Below are positions 8,073 to 17,216 of a DNA stretch of 27,695 nucleotides, piece by piece; the first letter of the stretch is position 1; each line of letters opens with the position of its first letter. A model generated the notes under the pieces. The model made no database searches. It saw nothing but the letters and a program-made list of their open reading frames with translations, and was not told the origin of the DNA. Source of the stretch: Promethearchaeota archaeon (GTDB taxonomy: Archaea; Asgardarchaeota; Lokiarchaeia; Sigynarchaeales; SOKP01). The stretch is from assembly GCA_016839905.1 (NCBI GenBank), contig JAEOTJ010000243.1, forward strand, positions 1-27,695. The letters run 5' to 3'. The translations under genes and the position numbers were made by a program.

Positions 8073-9236
8073 TTATACATTATAAGTGATTTTCTTAATT
8101 AAAAGGTTTTTATTAATATTTATATCTTCAAGAGCTTTAACTACTTTCTCAACAGCTTTTCCTTTACCATATGGATTTTCTACATTCTTACATAATTCTT
8201 TAAATTCTTTTGAAAATCCTTTTTTAATTGATGCTATTATTTCTGATGATTCAAAACTTGAATGTATTACATTTTCTCCAGTTTCACGCCCTTTATTTCT
8301 ATTACCTAAATTTACAACCGGAATTTTAAAAGAGGGAGCTTCTGTAATTCCACTACTACTATTTCCAATTAAGAGATCAACATTTTTTAATAAGCTTAAA
8401 TAATCTTTTCTTTTTAAATTCTTAAAAATCTTAAATTTTTCAACATTCTCCCTTGCAATTATTTCTTTTATAATTAGATCACTGCCAGGATCATTATTTG
8501 GATAAATTATTACAGTTTGAATTTTAAGATTTTGCAAAATGTCTAATATTTCCGTTATTTGGAATCCCGCTTTATTAGATTCAAAAATATATGGATGAAA
8601 GATACATAATATTATTTTTTCTTTAGAATTTAATCCTAATAATTTACATATTTCTTCTTTTGTATAGAGCTCCTCTTCATATATAATATCAAGACCAGGA
8701 GAACCATACATATGAATTCTCCATTCTTCTTCACCTAATAATTTGATTCTTCTGGAACTTTTAGGACTTATAGGAAAATGTATATTAGCAAATTTAGTTA
8801 TTGCATGTCTAATTTGTTCATCGACCTGTCCCATAAACACACTATCCCCTCCTTGAATATGAGCAATCGGTATTGTTAATGTTGAGGCTGCTATTACAGC
8901 TGCTAGAGGTTCATATCGATCCCCCCATACTAATAGTAAATCAGGTTTTATTTCATAGAAAGCTTCTGTAAAATTAATAACAGCTTTTCCAAATCCCAAT
9001 CCTACCCGAATTTCCATATTTACATCTTCATCATACATCGGAATTACTTTTGCTATAGATATACCATCTTCTTTTATAATATTAATTGTTTCTCCATATT
9101 TTTTTAATAAATGCATTCCTGTAACTAAAAGAGATAATTTTAATTTATTAGACTCTTCTATTTTTTGGATAAGTGATTTTAATAGCCCATATTCCGCTCT
9201 AGTGCCCGTAATGACACATATATGCTTTTTCTTCAT
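8073..9236 (-). CDS. neuC: NeuC/LegG-type UDP-sugar 2-epimerase (hydrolysing)
   Basis: The 387-residue protein begins ICVITGTRAEYGLL and contains VWGDRYEPLAAVIAAS, HIQGGDS, a QVDEQIRHAITKFANIHF segment and IGNSSSGITEAPSF. These are diagnostic of the NeuC/LegG/NeuC-like branch that epimerises C2 and releases UDP, giving ManNAc or its 2,4-diamino-6-deoxy analogue. Because a 4,6-dehydratase and aminotransferase are nearby, a LegG-like substrate is as likely as UDP-GlcNAc. The ATG (9234-9236) directly abuts the neuB stop codon (9237-9239), so the two are translationally coupled. It is the last gene of the operon neuA-SDR-neuB-neuC. Confidence 0.9.
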   Translation of the reverse strand: MKKKHICVITGTRAEYGLLKSLIQKIEESNKLKLSLLVTGMHLLKKYGETINIIKEDGISIAKVIPMYDEDVNMEIRVGLGFGKAVINFTEAFYEIKPDLLLVWGDRYEPLAAVIAASTLTIPIAHIQGGDSVFMGQVDEQIRHAITKFANIHFPISPKSSRRIKLLGEEEWRIHMYGSPGLDIIYEEELYTKEEICKLLGLNSKEKIILCIFHPYIFESNKAGFQITEILDILQNLKIQTVIIYPNNDPGSDLIIKEIIARENVEKFKIFKNLKRKDYLSLLKNVDLLIGNSSSGITEAPSFKIPVVNLGNRNKGRETGENVIHSSFESSEIIASIKKGFSKEFKELCKNVENPYGKGKAVEKVVKALEDININKNLLIKKITYNV

Positions 9237-10289
9237 TTATATTAAATCATCCCATAGTAATATTGTATCAGGTGGAATATCTTTTTTTACTTTTTTTCCA
9301 ATTAATTCTTCAAAATATTTAGGACGAATTCCATTACCCGGTCTTTTTATACCAATATCATCTCGTTTGATAATAGTTCCTTTCAATATATTTTTTAAGG
9401 TAACTATACTTTTTCGAGCAATTAAAGCAATTTCCAACTCATTTTTCGATGCGAATTTTTCATAACTTCCCAAACTCTTTTCAGTTTTTCGGATTGTTTT
9501 TACCCAGTCATTCAATTCTCCTGGATCTAACGAAGCTTTATGATCAGGGCCTTCCATATTCTTATCTAATGTAAAATGTTTTTCAATAACTTTTACTCCC
9601 ATAGCTGTAGCAACGATTGATGCTTCAAAACCTAAGGAGTGATCTGAAAAACCTATTATATCATCAGGAAATTCCTTAATATACGTTTTAATAACATTAA
9701 GATTTAATTCCTCGATATTAGCAGGATAATTAGTAGTACACTGGAGGATTATCAAATCTTTGAGACCTTTTTCTTTAATTAGAGAGACTGATTCCTTAAC
9801 CTCATCAAGATTTGCCATACCTGTCGACAATAATATAGGCTTTCCTTTTGAACATATTTTTTTTAGAAGTGGATAATTGTTCATATCTCCAGAACCTACT
9901 TTATAAGCAGGTATATTAATTTTATCTAAAAGATCAACCGATTCCTCTCCAAATGGCGTTGAGAGAAATATAATTCCTTTTTTATCACAATAATCCTTAA
10001 GTTCTTTAAAATCCTCTTCTTTTAAGGTAAGCCTTTTGATGAGAGAGTAAAAATCTTCATCATCATTTTTATTCTTTCTTTGATATTCTACTTTTGGGGT
10101 TGATTTTAATAATAATTCTTCGGCATTAAATGTTTGAAACTTAATAGCATCTACATTAGATTCGAATGCTATATCTACCAATCTTATAGCTAAATCTTTC
10201 TTACCATTATGGTTAACACCTGCCTCAGCAATTAGGAAAACTTGAGAGTCTTTACCAATAACCTTATTTTCTATTTTAATTTCATTCAT
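9237..10289 (-). CDS. neuB: NeuB-type nonulosonic acid synthase (sialic/legionaminic acid synthase)
   Basis: The 350 residues fall into a TIM barrel, with LIAEAGVNHNG near the start, IKFQTF, STPF, KVGSGDMNNYPLL, LSTGMA, QCTTNYPA, GFSDHSLG and EKHFTLD, and a C-terminal SAF (antifreeze-like) domain from about 290 containing IKRPGNGIRP. This enzyme condenses phosphoenolpyruvate with ManNAc or a 2,4-diamido-6-deoxy-mannose to make a nine-carbon acid. All motifs and the SAF domain are intact, so it should be active. It starts at ATG 10287-10289, 21 bases after the SDR gene. Confidence 0.93.
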   Translation of the reverse strand: MNEIKIENKVIGKDSQVFLIAEAGVNHNGKKDLAIRLVDIAFESNVDAIKFQTFNAEELLLKSTPKVEYQRKNKNDDEDFYSLIKRLTLKEEDFKELKDYCDKKGIIFLSTPFGEESVDLLDKINIPAYKVGSGDMNNYPLLKKICSKGKPILLSTGMANLDEVKESVSLIKEKGLKDLIILQCTTNYPANIEELNLNVIKTYIKEFPDDIIGFSDHSLGFEASIVATAMGVKVIEKHFTLDKNMEGPDHKASLDPGELNDWVKTIRKTEKSLGSYEKFASKNELEIALIARKSIVTLKNILKGTIIKRDDIGIKRPGNGIRPKYFEELIGKKVKKDIPPDTILLWDDLI

Positions 10290-10310
10290 TTTAGAATAAT
10301 TATGATAAAT

Positions 10311-11117
10311 TTAAATAGTCCAGCCTCCATCTACTAAAAGAACCTGCCCTGTGATATAAGCAGAGGCATCTGAGAGTAAAAATATAACTGGTCCTACAAT
10401 GTCATCGGAGTTGGCCATTCTTTTGAGAGGGACTTTATTAATATATTTTGATACAAAATTTTTTGGTTGATTATCAAATAACCCACCTGGAGCTATAACA
10501 TTTGCTCTTATATTATATGATCCGTAATAGGAAGCTATGTATTTTGTCAATAAATTGATACCTGCTTTAATAGATGGATATGCTATAGGTGTAGTCATTT
10601 CTGTACCCTCATATATTTTAAAATCGGGAGCTGAAACTCCATAAATAGAACCCATATTGATAATACTACCAAATCCCTGATCTTTCATAATTTCTGCTAC
10701 ATTAATTGAAGTTAGATAATAACCTCCTAAATGAAGATTTAAATTTTCTTTCCAAGATTTATAATTTAAAAGTTGTTCTTTATCACCCCAATCTTTTGTT
10801 TTTGGATATGCCGTATTTACAAATCCATCTATTACATCATATTTTTCTTTAATTTTTTGTAGTAAATTTTTAACAGAATTTTCATCAGAAATATCAGCTG
10901 GTATAAACGATATTTCTTGATTAACATCATCAAATTCTTCCATTAATATTTTACCTTTATTCTTATCAATATCACTAACTATTACTTTAGCACCAGCATA
11001 TACAATATTTTTAGATATAATAGAACCAATAAGACCTATACCTGTAATTAATATATTCTTATTTCTAAGTTCAAATTTTTCTGGCCAGACTTTAGTAGTC
11101 AAATTTAAATTCACCAT
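10311..11117 (-). CDS. Short-chain dehydrogenase/reductase, PtmA-like, of the nonulosonate operon
   Basis: This 268-residue protein is a classical SDR. It has ILITGIGLIGS as the cofactor loop (with a shortened glycine pattern), FVNTAYPKTKDWG, INMGSIYG, the active-site Y-x3-K as YPSIK, NVIAPGGL, and a C-terminal GQVLLVDGGWTI. AYPKTKDWG and the company of neuA/neuB recall PtmA, which accompanies legionaminic acid genes in Campylobacter flagellin glycosylation. Its exact step is unsettled: an oxidoreduction of a sugar intermediate or of the finished acid is possible. It overlaps the end of neuA by 26 bases, a sign of operon structure. Confidence 0.85.
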   Translation of the reverse strand: MVNLNLTTKVWPEKFELRNKNILITGIGLIGSIISKNIVYAGAKVIVSDIDKNKGKILMEEFDDVNQEISFIPADISDENSVKNLLQKIKEKYDVIDGFVNTAYPKTKDWGDKEQLLNYKSWKENLNLHLGGYYLTSINVAEIMKDQGFGSIINMGSIYGVSAPDFKIYEGTEMTTPIAYPSIKAGINLLTKYIASYYGSYNIRANVIAPGGLFDNQPKNFVSKYINKVPLKRMANSDDIVGPVIFLLSDASAYITGQVLLVDGGWTI

Positions 11118-11799
11118 TTTTAATTAAGAATTCTAAAAATTTAAAATCAATCTCTCTATCTATATCAATACTTATATCTGACATTTTATAAACAATTGCT
11201 TTTCCAGAATATAATGTATTCATTTTTTTTAAAAAGTCTCTTTTTATGATATAAATAGAGGCATTTAATGAATACACTTCAGGGGCTTTTTGTCTTGAAA
11301 AAACAGCATTATTTGGTTTTTTACATAATTTAGCATAACCATCCTCATCTATTTCCACCATATTAAAGTATGGATTCTTTTGACAGGGATATACACTGAA
11401 TATTATATCAGCATCTTTCTTAATTATTTTTTGGTAGGATTCCTCTATATCCTTAAGGAGTCTAATTGGAGATGTAGGATCTAAATCAACAATATAATCA
11501 TAAACATTGTGTTCTTCCTTTTCACAATAACTTATTATATGTTTCCAAACATCAATCTTGGAAGCATCGTCGGTAGCTAATTCATTGGATCTTAAGAACG
11601 GAGCTTCTGCACCATATTCTACAGCAATTTTTTTAATTTCCTCACTATCAGTCGAAAAAATAATCCTATCACATTTTCCCCATTCTTTTAATGCTTGAAT
11701 AGAATAATAAATAAGAGGTTTCCCTAAGAATAATCGAATATTCTTATTTTTAATCCCTTTTGAGCCACCTCTTGCACAAATGGTTCCTAAAATTCTCAT
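11092..11799 (-). CDS. neuA: CMP-nonulosonate (CMP-sialic/legionaminic acid) cytidylyltransferase
   Basis: The 235-residue protein opens with the nucleotide-binding loop ICARGGSKGIKNKNIR. It then has STDSEEI, a DPTSPIR segment and SDISIDIDREIDF, as in NeuA/LegF/PseF CMP transferases. These activate the nine-carbon acid with CTP so that a transferase can use it. It is the first gene of the minus-strand operon. A possible TATA-like TTTATACTA lies about 40 bases upstream on the minus strand. PtmB from Campylobacter is the same family and pairs with PtmA, which fits the overlapping downstream gene. Confidence 0.9.
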   Translation of the reverse strand: MRILGTICARGGSKGIKNKNIRLFLGKPLIYYSIQALKEWGKCDRIIFSTDSEEIKKIAVEYGAEAPFLRSNELATDDASKIDVWKHIISYCEKEEHNVYDYIVDLDPTSPIRLLKDIEESYQKIIKKDADIIFSVYPCQKNPYFNMVEIDEDGYAKLCKKPNNAVFSRQKAPEVYSLNASIYIIKRDFLKKMNTLYSGKAIVYKMSDISIDIDREIDFKFLEFLIKNGEFKFDY

Positions 11800-12011
11800 T
11801 TTTTTTATAAAAAAACCAGATTAATTAAAATTATTAGTATAAATCATCAAAAGTATTTATTTATTAAATAATTATTATATATACATCTTAATTGATACAT
11901 CCTTAGAAAAATAATTTTATTTCTCGTTAAAAAACTATAAAGGAAAATAACTTAAATTCTATCAGACTTCTTTTATTAATCATAATATGTATATAAAAAG
12001 GTTATAGAAAT

Positions 12012-12887
12012 ATGAGAGCTCTATATAAAGCAACTGTAATACAGATAGAAGTAACAAATTATTGCAATCATCAATGTCCCAATTGTACTCGATTTGTTGG
12101 CCACCATAAAAATCCTTATTTTATGGATTTGGATACTATTAAAAAAGCTATAGAATCTCTAGAAGGCTATACAAGTATGATTGGTCTAATGGGTGGAGAA
12201 ACAACACTTCATCCACAATTTAAAGAAATATGTAAGATTTACCAAGAGCTTATTCCCGATAAAGAGCGGAGAGGTCTTTGGACAGATGGGCTGTATTGGG
12301 ATAAGTATGATAAGATAATCCGGGAGACTTTCCCAATCGAGAATATAGTTTATAATGCACACGATTACGAATTTAAAGGACAACATCAACCGTTACTTAT
12401 AGCAGCTGATGAAATAATAGACGATAAAAAATTAATGTGGGAATTAATAGATAATTGCTGGGTTCAACAAAGATGGTCTCCTTCAATTAATCCTAAAGGT
12501 GCTTTTTTTTGTGAAGTAGCTGCAGCATTAGATATTTTATTTGAGGGTCCAGGGGGCTGGCCTGTAGAACAAGGATGGTGGAAAAAGAAACCAGAACAAT
12601 TTCAAGATCAAGTAAAAAGATATTGTGTGATGTGTAGTGCAGCAATTCCATTTGATAATGAAATTAATAACTCAGAATATGATTATGTATCTAAAGGGAA
12701 TATTGAGATGTTGAAAAAAGTAAAATCCCAAAAATTAAATCAAAATCAAATGAAATTATACGATAAAAAATATGATTATGAAGATTATAAGAAAAATATT
12801 AAGGATTGGCGCCCGGGATATTTCAGAGATTTTGTTCAACATGAACCTGGAAAACGGATTTATTCAAATAAAGATAAAAAATGCTAA
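12012..12887 (+). CDS. Radical SAM enzyme with C-terminal cysteines
   Basis: The 291-residue protein carries the 4Fe-4S cluster motif C18-x3-C22-x2-C25 in NYCNHQCPNC and the SAM-contact GGET at 61-64. More cysteines lie at C149, C167, C205 and C208 (the last two in RYCVMC), which could bind an auxiliary cluster as in SPASM-like enzymes. The substrate cannot be read. The next gene, a family-2 glycosyltransferase, begins 6 bases after the stop, so the two are very likely co-transcribed and the enzyme may modify a glycan or its carrier. The GGTT run 9 bases before the ATG is a weak ribosome binding site. Confidence 0.82.
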   Translation: MRALYKATVIQIEVTNYCNHQCPNCTRFVGHHKNPYFMDLDTIKKAIESLEGYTSMIGLMGGETTLHPQFKEICKIYQELIPDKERRGLWTDGLYWDKYDKIIRETFPIENIVYNAHDYEFKGQHQPLLIAADEIIDDKKLMWELIDNCWVQQRWSPSINPKGAFFCEVAAALDILFEGPGGWPVEQGWWKKKPEQFQDQVKRYCVMCSAAIPFDNEINNSEYDYVSKGNIEMLKKVKSQKLNQNQMKLYDKKYDYEDYKKNIKDWRPGYFRDFVQHEPGKRIYSNKDKKC

Positions 12888-12893
12888 AGTATA

Positions 12894-13775
12894 ATGAATA
12901 TAAAAAAAAAAAAAACCTTCATTAAAAATTATATTATATCTACTTTTAAATCTATTTATTATTTATTTTATGAACGATTGAGATTAAAATGGGAGAGATA
13001 TAAACATAATAAAGAATATAAAAACGGAAAACTACCATTAATTTCTGTTTATTGTCCAACATACAATCGAGGTAAAATACTTATTAAAAGGGCTGTAAAA
13101 TCTGTTTTAGCCCAAACTTATAAAAACTTCGAATTCATTATTGTAGGTGATTGTTGCATAGATGATACTGCTGATTTAATATCGAAAATCGGGGATAGTC
13201 GCATCAGATGGTATAATATTCCTAAAAGAGGTTATAGATATCCACCTTCAGCCGAGAGTCATTGGTTAGCTGGTCCAGTCATCGCAGCCAATACTGCATT
13301 AAAAATGGTTAGAGGAAAATGGATTGCAAGAATTGATGATGATGATACTTGGTCCGAGGATCATTTAGAACAACTTATAAATAAAGCATTAAAAGAAAAT
13401 TATGAATTTATATCAGCATTATATGAAGAAAAACGATTTGATAAAGTTAAAATTATTGATGGTGAACCTGCCCTGAGTCCATATTATACAAGAAAAGAAA
13501 CACCTCCAAATAAATATAATCCTAAAATTGGAGGTACAAGTACTTGGCTTTATCGGTCTTATCTGAAATTTATGAAATATAATTTAGATTGTTGGCGAAA
13601 AAATTGGAATCGAGTAAATGATATTGATTTATCTTTAAGAATGTTTAAAGCAGGTGTTAAAATGGGATTTCTTGATAAAGTACTTGCTTATGTATATCCT
13701 CGACCTGGAGAAGAAACTGTTGGTTTAGAAGCGTATCTTCAAGCCGAAGAAAAAGGATTAAAGACTCATTTATAA
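12894..13775 (+). CDS. Family-2 (GT-A) glycosyltransferase
   Basis: This 293-residue protein has a GT2 fold: ISVYCPTYNRG, SVLAQTYKNFEFIIVGD at 70-86, and an acidic metal/nucleotide-sugar site DDDD at 148-151 in ARIDDDDTW. About 45 residues of basic, aromatic sequence precede the domain and may sit at the membrane surface. The gene begins 6 bases after the radical SAM gene. Codons 3-8 contain a run of 14 adenines (12902-12915), a slippage-prone start. It should transfer one sugar onto the surface glycan. Donor and linkage are unknown. Confidence 0.85.
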   Translation: MNIKKKKTFIKNYIISTFKSIYYLFYERLRLKWERYKHNKEYKNGKLPLISVYCPTYNRGKILIKRAVKSVLAQTYKNFEFIIVGDCCIDDTADLISKIGDSRIRWYNIPKRGYRYPPSAESHWLAGPVIAANTALKMVRGKWIARIDDDDTWSEDHLEQLINKALKENYEFISALYEEKRFDKVKIIDGEPALSPYYTRKETPPNKYNPKIGGTSTWLYRSYLKFMKYNLDCWRKNWNRVNDIDLSLRMFKAGVKMGFLDKVLAYVYPRPGEETVGLEAYLQAEEKGLKTHL

Positions 13776-13870
13776 TTTTTAATCCTTTTATTCCTTTTGT
13801 TAAGTTTTAGAAAAAAATCAAGATTAGAATTATGTAAATTGGATTCTTTTTTGAGTAATTAATTTGTTTA

Positions 13871-15802
13871 TTAAGAACTTCCTATCATTTTTTTTATCAG
13901 ATTTGATACTCTTTTGATGGATAATCCATCAAGTTTATGTAAATAATTTCTAAGAAATACTTCTCTCCCTTCTTTAAGAACTATTGGATTCTTAAAAACT
14001 ATTTTAAGTTTTGATTTAAAATCTTCAACATTTGATACTCCAAATGCGGCTTTTTCTTCCATATATGGTATTGGAAATCTTCTTTTTCTTAATACCATAA
14101 CAATCAATGGTTTATTTAGGTAGAGCCCTTCTATTCCAGTAGTTGACCATCCAGAAACCAAACAATCACATGCGATTAGTAAGTTTTCAATATTATAATT
14201 TAAAACAACGGTTACATTTTTTACTTTTAAATTTTTTATCATTGTTTCTATAATATGTCGATTGTGTGGTTTTGCATAATGAAGCTTTATTATTAAGTGT
14301 GATTCAGGTAGTTCTTTAACAGTGTTTAAGATTAATTCATAATACCTAATAAATTCTGAGGTCGATAGATTTATCCCTTCAATTCTTCTATAAACAATAA
14401 GATGACCTGCTGTATATACAATTAATTTCTTATCTTTTTCTAACCCAAAATCTTTATATACTGAGTTTTTTATCTTTTCTTTAATTTTATCATTTTGGTT
14501 AAAATAAAAATATTTATCAAGATTTGGAGCTCCAGTTATAATCATTCTTTCGAAAGGTAACCCGTTATCATTTAGATTTTTTTTACTTGTTTCACCCCAT
14601 ACAGCTATTTTTTCTGCAGTTAAAGGTAAGAAACCGAGATCATAGAAGTATTGAGTGGCACCACGTTGAAGAACTAATGATTGTATTTTCATTTTTGAAG
14701 TAACTGATGCCATAGTTTTTGTAAATTCTGAGACATCATCATTTACTGTTATTAAATCAATATTTTCTTTTTTATATAACCTAATGTTAGTAAGAATATT
14801 TTCAATAAATCTCCTAAATTCAATAAATATACTATTTTTGATATAATTACTTACAATCGGCCAAAAGGAGATATTTTCATATTTGAACTGATTTTTAAAT
14901 TTTGATTCTTTGATATAATTTCTCCATTTTTTAAAATTAGCTTTTAAAAATTTATCAGCTTCTTTTTTAATTTTTTTAGTTTTATAAAACTCGAAAAAAA
15001 TATGGAATCCAGTTTTTTTACAAAATAAACAATTTATAATATTTTTAAAAAATGTTGCTAGGCTTTCACTCCTATCTAATAATAGAACCTGAATATTTAT
15101 TTCTCTTGATAAATTATTCATTAATTCAATGTTTCTATGATAACCCTCAATCAAAATATACTTAAGATTTTTACTTACTTTTTGATTTTGAATTTTTTTA
15201 TATTTTTTTAATAAATTTGAGACGGGTTTCAAAAACAATTTTACAGGTGTATAAGTAGGTAAGGAATTAACTGAATATATTAAGGATTCAAAGGAATTTC
15301 TAAGTTTTAATCTTGTTTTTTGAATCCCATTTCCTTTTTCTAAAGGAAGTATTGTAATCTTTATATTTCTCATTTTACAAACATATTCAAGTACACTATT
15401 AAATTCTTTAACAAGATAATCTTGATCTATAAATGAAATTAATTCATCAGGATTAAACCTAATAATTATATTTAATATAGTTTTTAAATTTCTTATGATT
15501 CTCGCGAAATAGTATATATAATTCCATGAATCTAATCTTCCAAGGGAAATATCCTTAAATTTAAAAAAATCATTATGCCAGTTATAACTGATATTAAAAG
15601 TAGCCTCCCTCATCCTATTAATTTCAGTTTCATAAATAAAATTTTCAGGAACATTATATTGAATTTTCTTTTTATTTAATAATAACCTAAGTTCTATATC
15701 TATCGCAAATATTTGAATTTGGGAATTAGAAAAGAAATCTGCTTTGAGATCTATAAATTGTTTAAAATGGTTAATTGTGTGCATAAATATAATCTTAGTC
15801 AT
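13871..15802 (-). CDS. GT-B-like surface glycan transferase, candidate nonulosonate transferase
   Basis: The 643-residue protein has a divergent, lysine/asparagine/isoleucine-rich N-terminal half. The more conserved C-terminal half contains VLQRGATQYF (about 377-386), KIAVWGETSKK (398-408), ITGAPNLDKY (422-431), LIIKLHYAKPHNRH (503-516) and SGWSTTGIEGL (550-560). That order resembles the C-terminal lobe of GT-B enzymes of the CDP-glycerol transferase, polysialyltransferase and capsule-synthesis superfamily. No signal peptide is seen. The cluster makes a CMP-activated acid but has no other obvious transferase for it, so this is a candidate. Family assignment below superfamily is not certain. 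Confidence 0.6.
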   Translation of the reverse strand: MTKIIFMHTINHFKQFIDLKADFFSNSQIQIFAIDIELRLLLNKKKIQYNVPENFIYETEINRMREATFNISYNWHNDFFKFKDISLGRLDSWNYIYYFARIIRNLKTILNIIIRFNPDELISFIDQDYLVKEFNSVLEYVCKMRNIKITILPLEKGNGIQKTRLKLRNSFESLIYSVNSLPTYTPVKLFLKPVSNLLKKYKKIQNQKVSKNLKYILIEGYHRNIELMNNLSREINIQVLLLDRSESLATFFKNIINCLFCKKTGFHIFFEFYKTKKIKKEADKFLKANFKKWRNYIKESKFKNQFKYENISFWPIVSNYIKNSIFIEFRRFIENILTNIRLYKKENIDLITVNDDVSEFTKTMASVTSKMKIQSLVLQRGATQYFYDLGFLPLTAEKIAVWGETSKKNLNDNGLPFERMIITGAPNLDKYFYFNQNDKIKEKIKNSVYKDFGLEKDKKLIVYTAGHLIVYRRIEGINLSTSEFIRYYELILNTVKELPESHLIIKLHYAKPHNRHIIETMIKNLKVKNVTVVLNYNIENLLIACDCLVSGWSTTGIEGLYLNKPLIVMVLRKRRFPIPYMEEKAAFGVSNVEDFKSKLKIVFKNPIVLKEGREVFLRNYLHKLDGLSIKRVSNLIKKMIGSS

Positions 15803-16263
15803 ATTTCTTTTTCATACTTAAATTATTATTTTGGTGTCTGTAATCTTTAAATAACTAAAAAGTATAAATAGTAAAAAATCTCACGATAAACAAATAATCT
15901 TTTAGGAAAAATTTAAAAGAAGTTATATTAATTATTAAAATTGTTGAAGATATTATTTTTAGTTCAATTTCCATCTGTTAAAAATAACTAAGGATTAAAT
16001 ACGATGGTTTTTATTCCTGAAAATTCTTTCTCTTCTTCTTTATTTAAATAAATCATCTATTTTTTAAATGAATATGAAATATTAAACTTTTTAAGAAGAG
16101 AAACTATATTTTAATTTGAGAAAAGTGGTTTCGCTTCAGTTTTCAACTCTGATAATAGAGAAAAACGATTATTTCTCCTAATATAAAATTAATCCTTTTT
16201 CTCTTAAAAAATAAAGAAAAAATCAAATATTATGTAAATAGTAAAGAAAGAGATGTCTTATAA
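15803..16263. other. 461-base AT-rich intergenic region with a hairpin-forming repeat
   Basis: No convincing gene or remnant is seen in any frame. The longest ATG-started frame noticed is about 15 codons. It separates the divergent GT-B transferase (minus) and methyltransferase (plus), so both promoters must lie here. The only clear structure is the inverted repeat at 16158-16203. Confidence 0.6.
16158..16203. repeat. 13-bp inverted repeat with one mismatch, 20-base loop
   Basis: GAGAAAAACGATT (16158-16170) pairs with AATCCTTTTTCTC (16191-16203) at 12 of 13 positions. It ends 60 bases before the methyltransferase start. It could be a regulatory hairpin or an operator for a dimeric regulator. 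Confidence 0.4.
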
Positions 16264-17004
16264 TTGATATTAAAAAAAATTGTAAATAAAATTTATCCCT
16301 TTTTAATTCCTGAAGAAAAAAAACAACCAATTAAAGATCTAATAGCATTAGATTCTTTCACTAAATTAATCAAGACTCCATATAAATGGGTAATATTAAA
16401 TAAAAATGATGTAGCAAAAATTTTAATAGCCCATTTATTATATCTATTTTCTAATTCTAGAATAAAATGGATAGATCATAATATCATTGGACAATTAGCT
16501 TTTAGAGAAGGAAAATTACTTTATAAGATAGCAAAAAAGATTCCACAAAATGGCTGTTTTGTTGAACTAGGGGCTTTAATAGGCCGCTCTACTTGCTTTA
16601 TTGCAGAAGGTCTAAAAAATAAAGATGCTATATTTTATTCAATTGATCCATTTATTTATGCTCCAGATTATATCCCATTTAATAGAGTTTTTAGATTGTA
16701 TTGTGAAAATACATATCGATATAAGGATAAAATAAAAAATATAAGAGGATATTCTTATAATGTAGTAAAGGATCTTAATGACCTAAAAATAGATGTTTTA
16801 TGGCACGATGCAGATCATAGTTATGAAGGTGTTAAGAAAGATATTGAAGATTGGATTCCTTTATTAAAAAAAACAGGATATTTTGTGTTTCATGATTATA
16901 AAAAACCTGAACTTGGAGTTTATAAAGCAGTTGATGAAAAAATTAGAGAAAATAAATTAAGAAAAGTAAAAGCTGTTCATACAATATTAGTTACTAAAAA
17001 ATGA
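16264..17004 (+). CDS. Class I SAM-dependent methyltransferase (Methyltransf_24-like)
   Basis: The 246-residue protein carries the SAM-binding motif I as FVELGALIGRSTCF (about 99-112) and IDPF as the acidic strand-2 motif. WHDADHSYEGVKKDIEDW and FHDYKKPELGVYKAVDE follow. This arrangement is typical of the Methyltransf_24 group found in surface polysaccharide clusters, where it O-methylates sugars. The proposed start is TTG at 16264, because no ATG precedes the conserved region in frame. GAGATG lies 9 bases upstream as a possible ribosome binding site. The specific sugar is unknown. Confidence 0.8.
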   Translation: MILKKIVNKIYPFLIPEEKKQPIKDLIALDSFTKLIKTPYKWVILNKNDVAKILIAHLLYLFSNSRIKWIDHNIIGQLAFREGKLLYKIAKKIPQNGCFVELGALIGRSTCFIAEGLKNKDAIFYSIDPFIYAPDYIPFNRVFRLYCENTYRYKDKIKNIRGYSYNVVKDLNDLKIDVLWHDADHSYEGVKKDIEDWIPLLKKTGYFVFHDYKKPELGVYKAVDEKIRENKLRKVKAVHTILVTKK

Positions 17005-17216
17005 TTTGAATCATTGATATATAAAAAGTTTTTTATAAATTGTGATTTATGTAGAATTGTTTATATACAATTAAAGAAAAATTAATTTTATCATAAAGAA
17101 TACTTATAACTCACATAAAATTCTTAGGCATAGATGTATTTTGCGATGAAGTTTTTAATATGTTAATTAATATGTTAGAGAATTGATTTTTTCAATTAGA
17201 TTACAATTTAAGAATA

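Noticed and set aside
8086..8403. 105-codon plus-strand frame
   Set aside because: It is antisense to the conserved C-terminal half of neuC.
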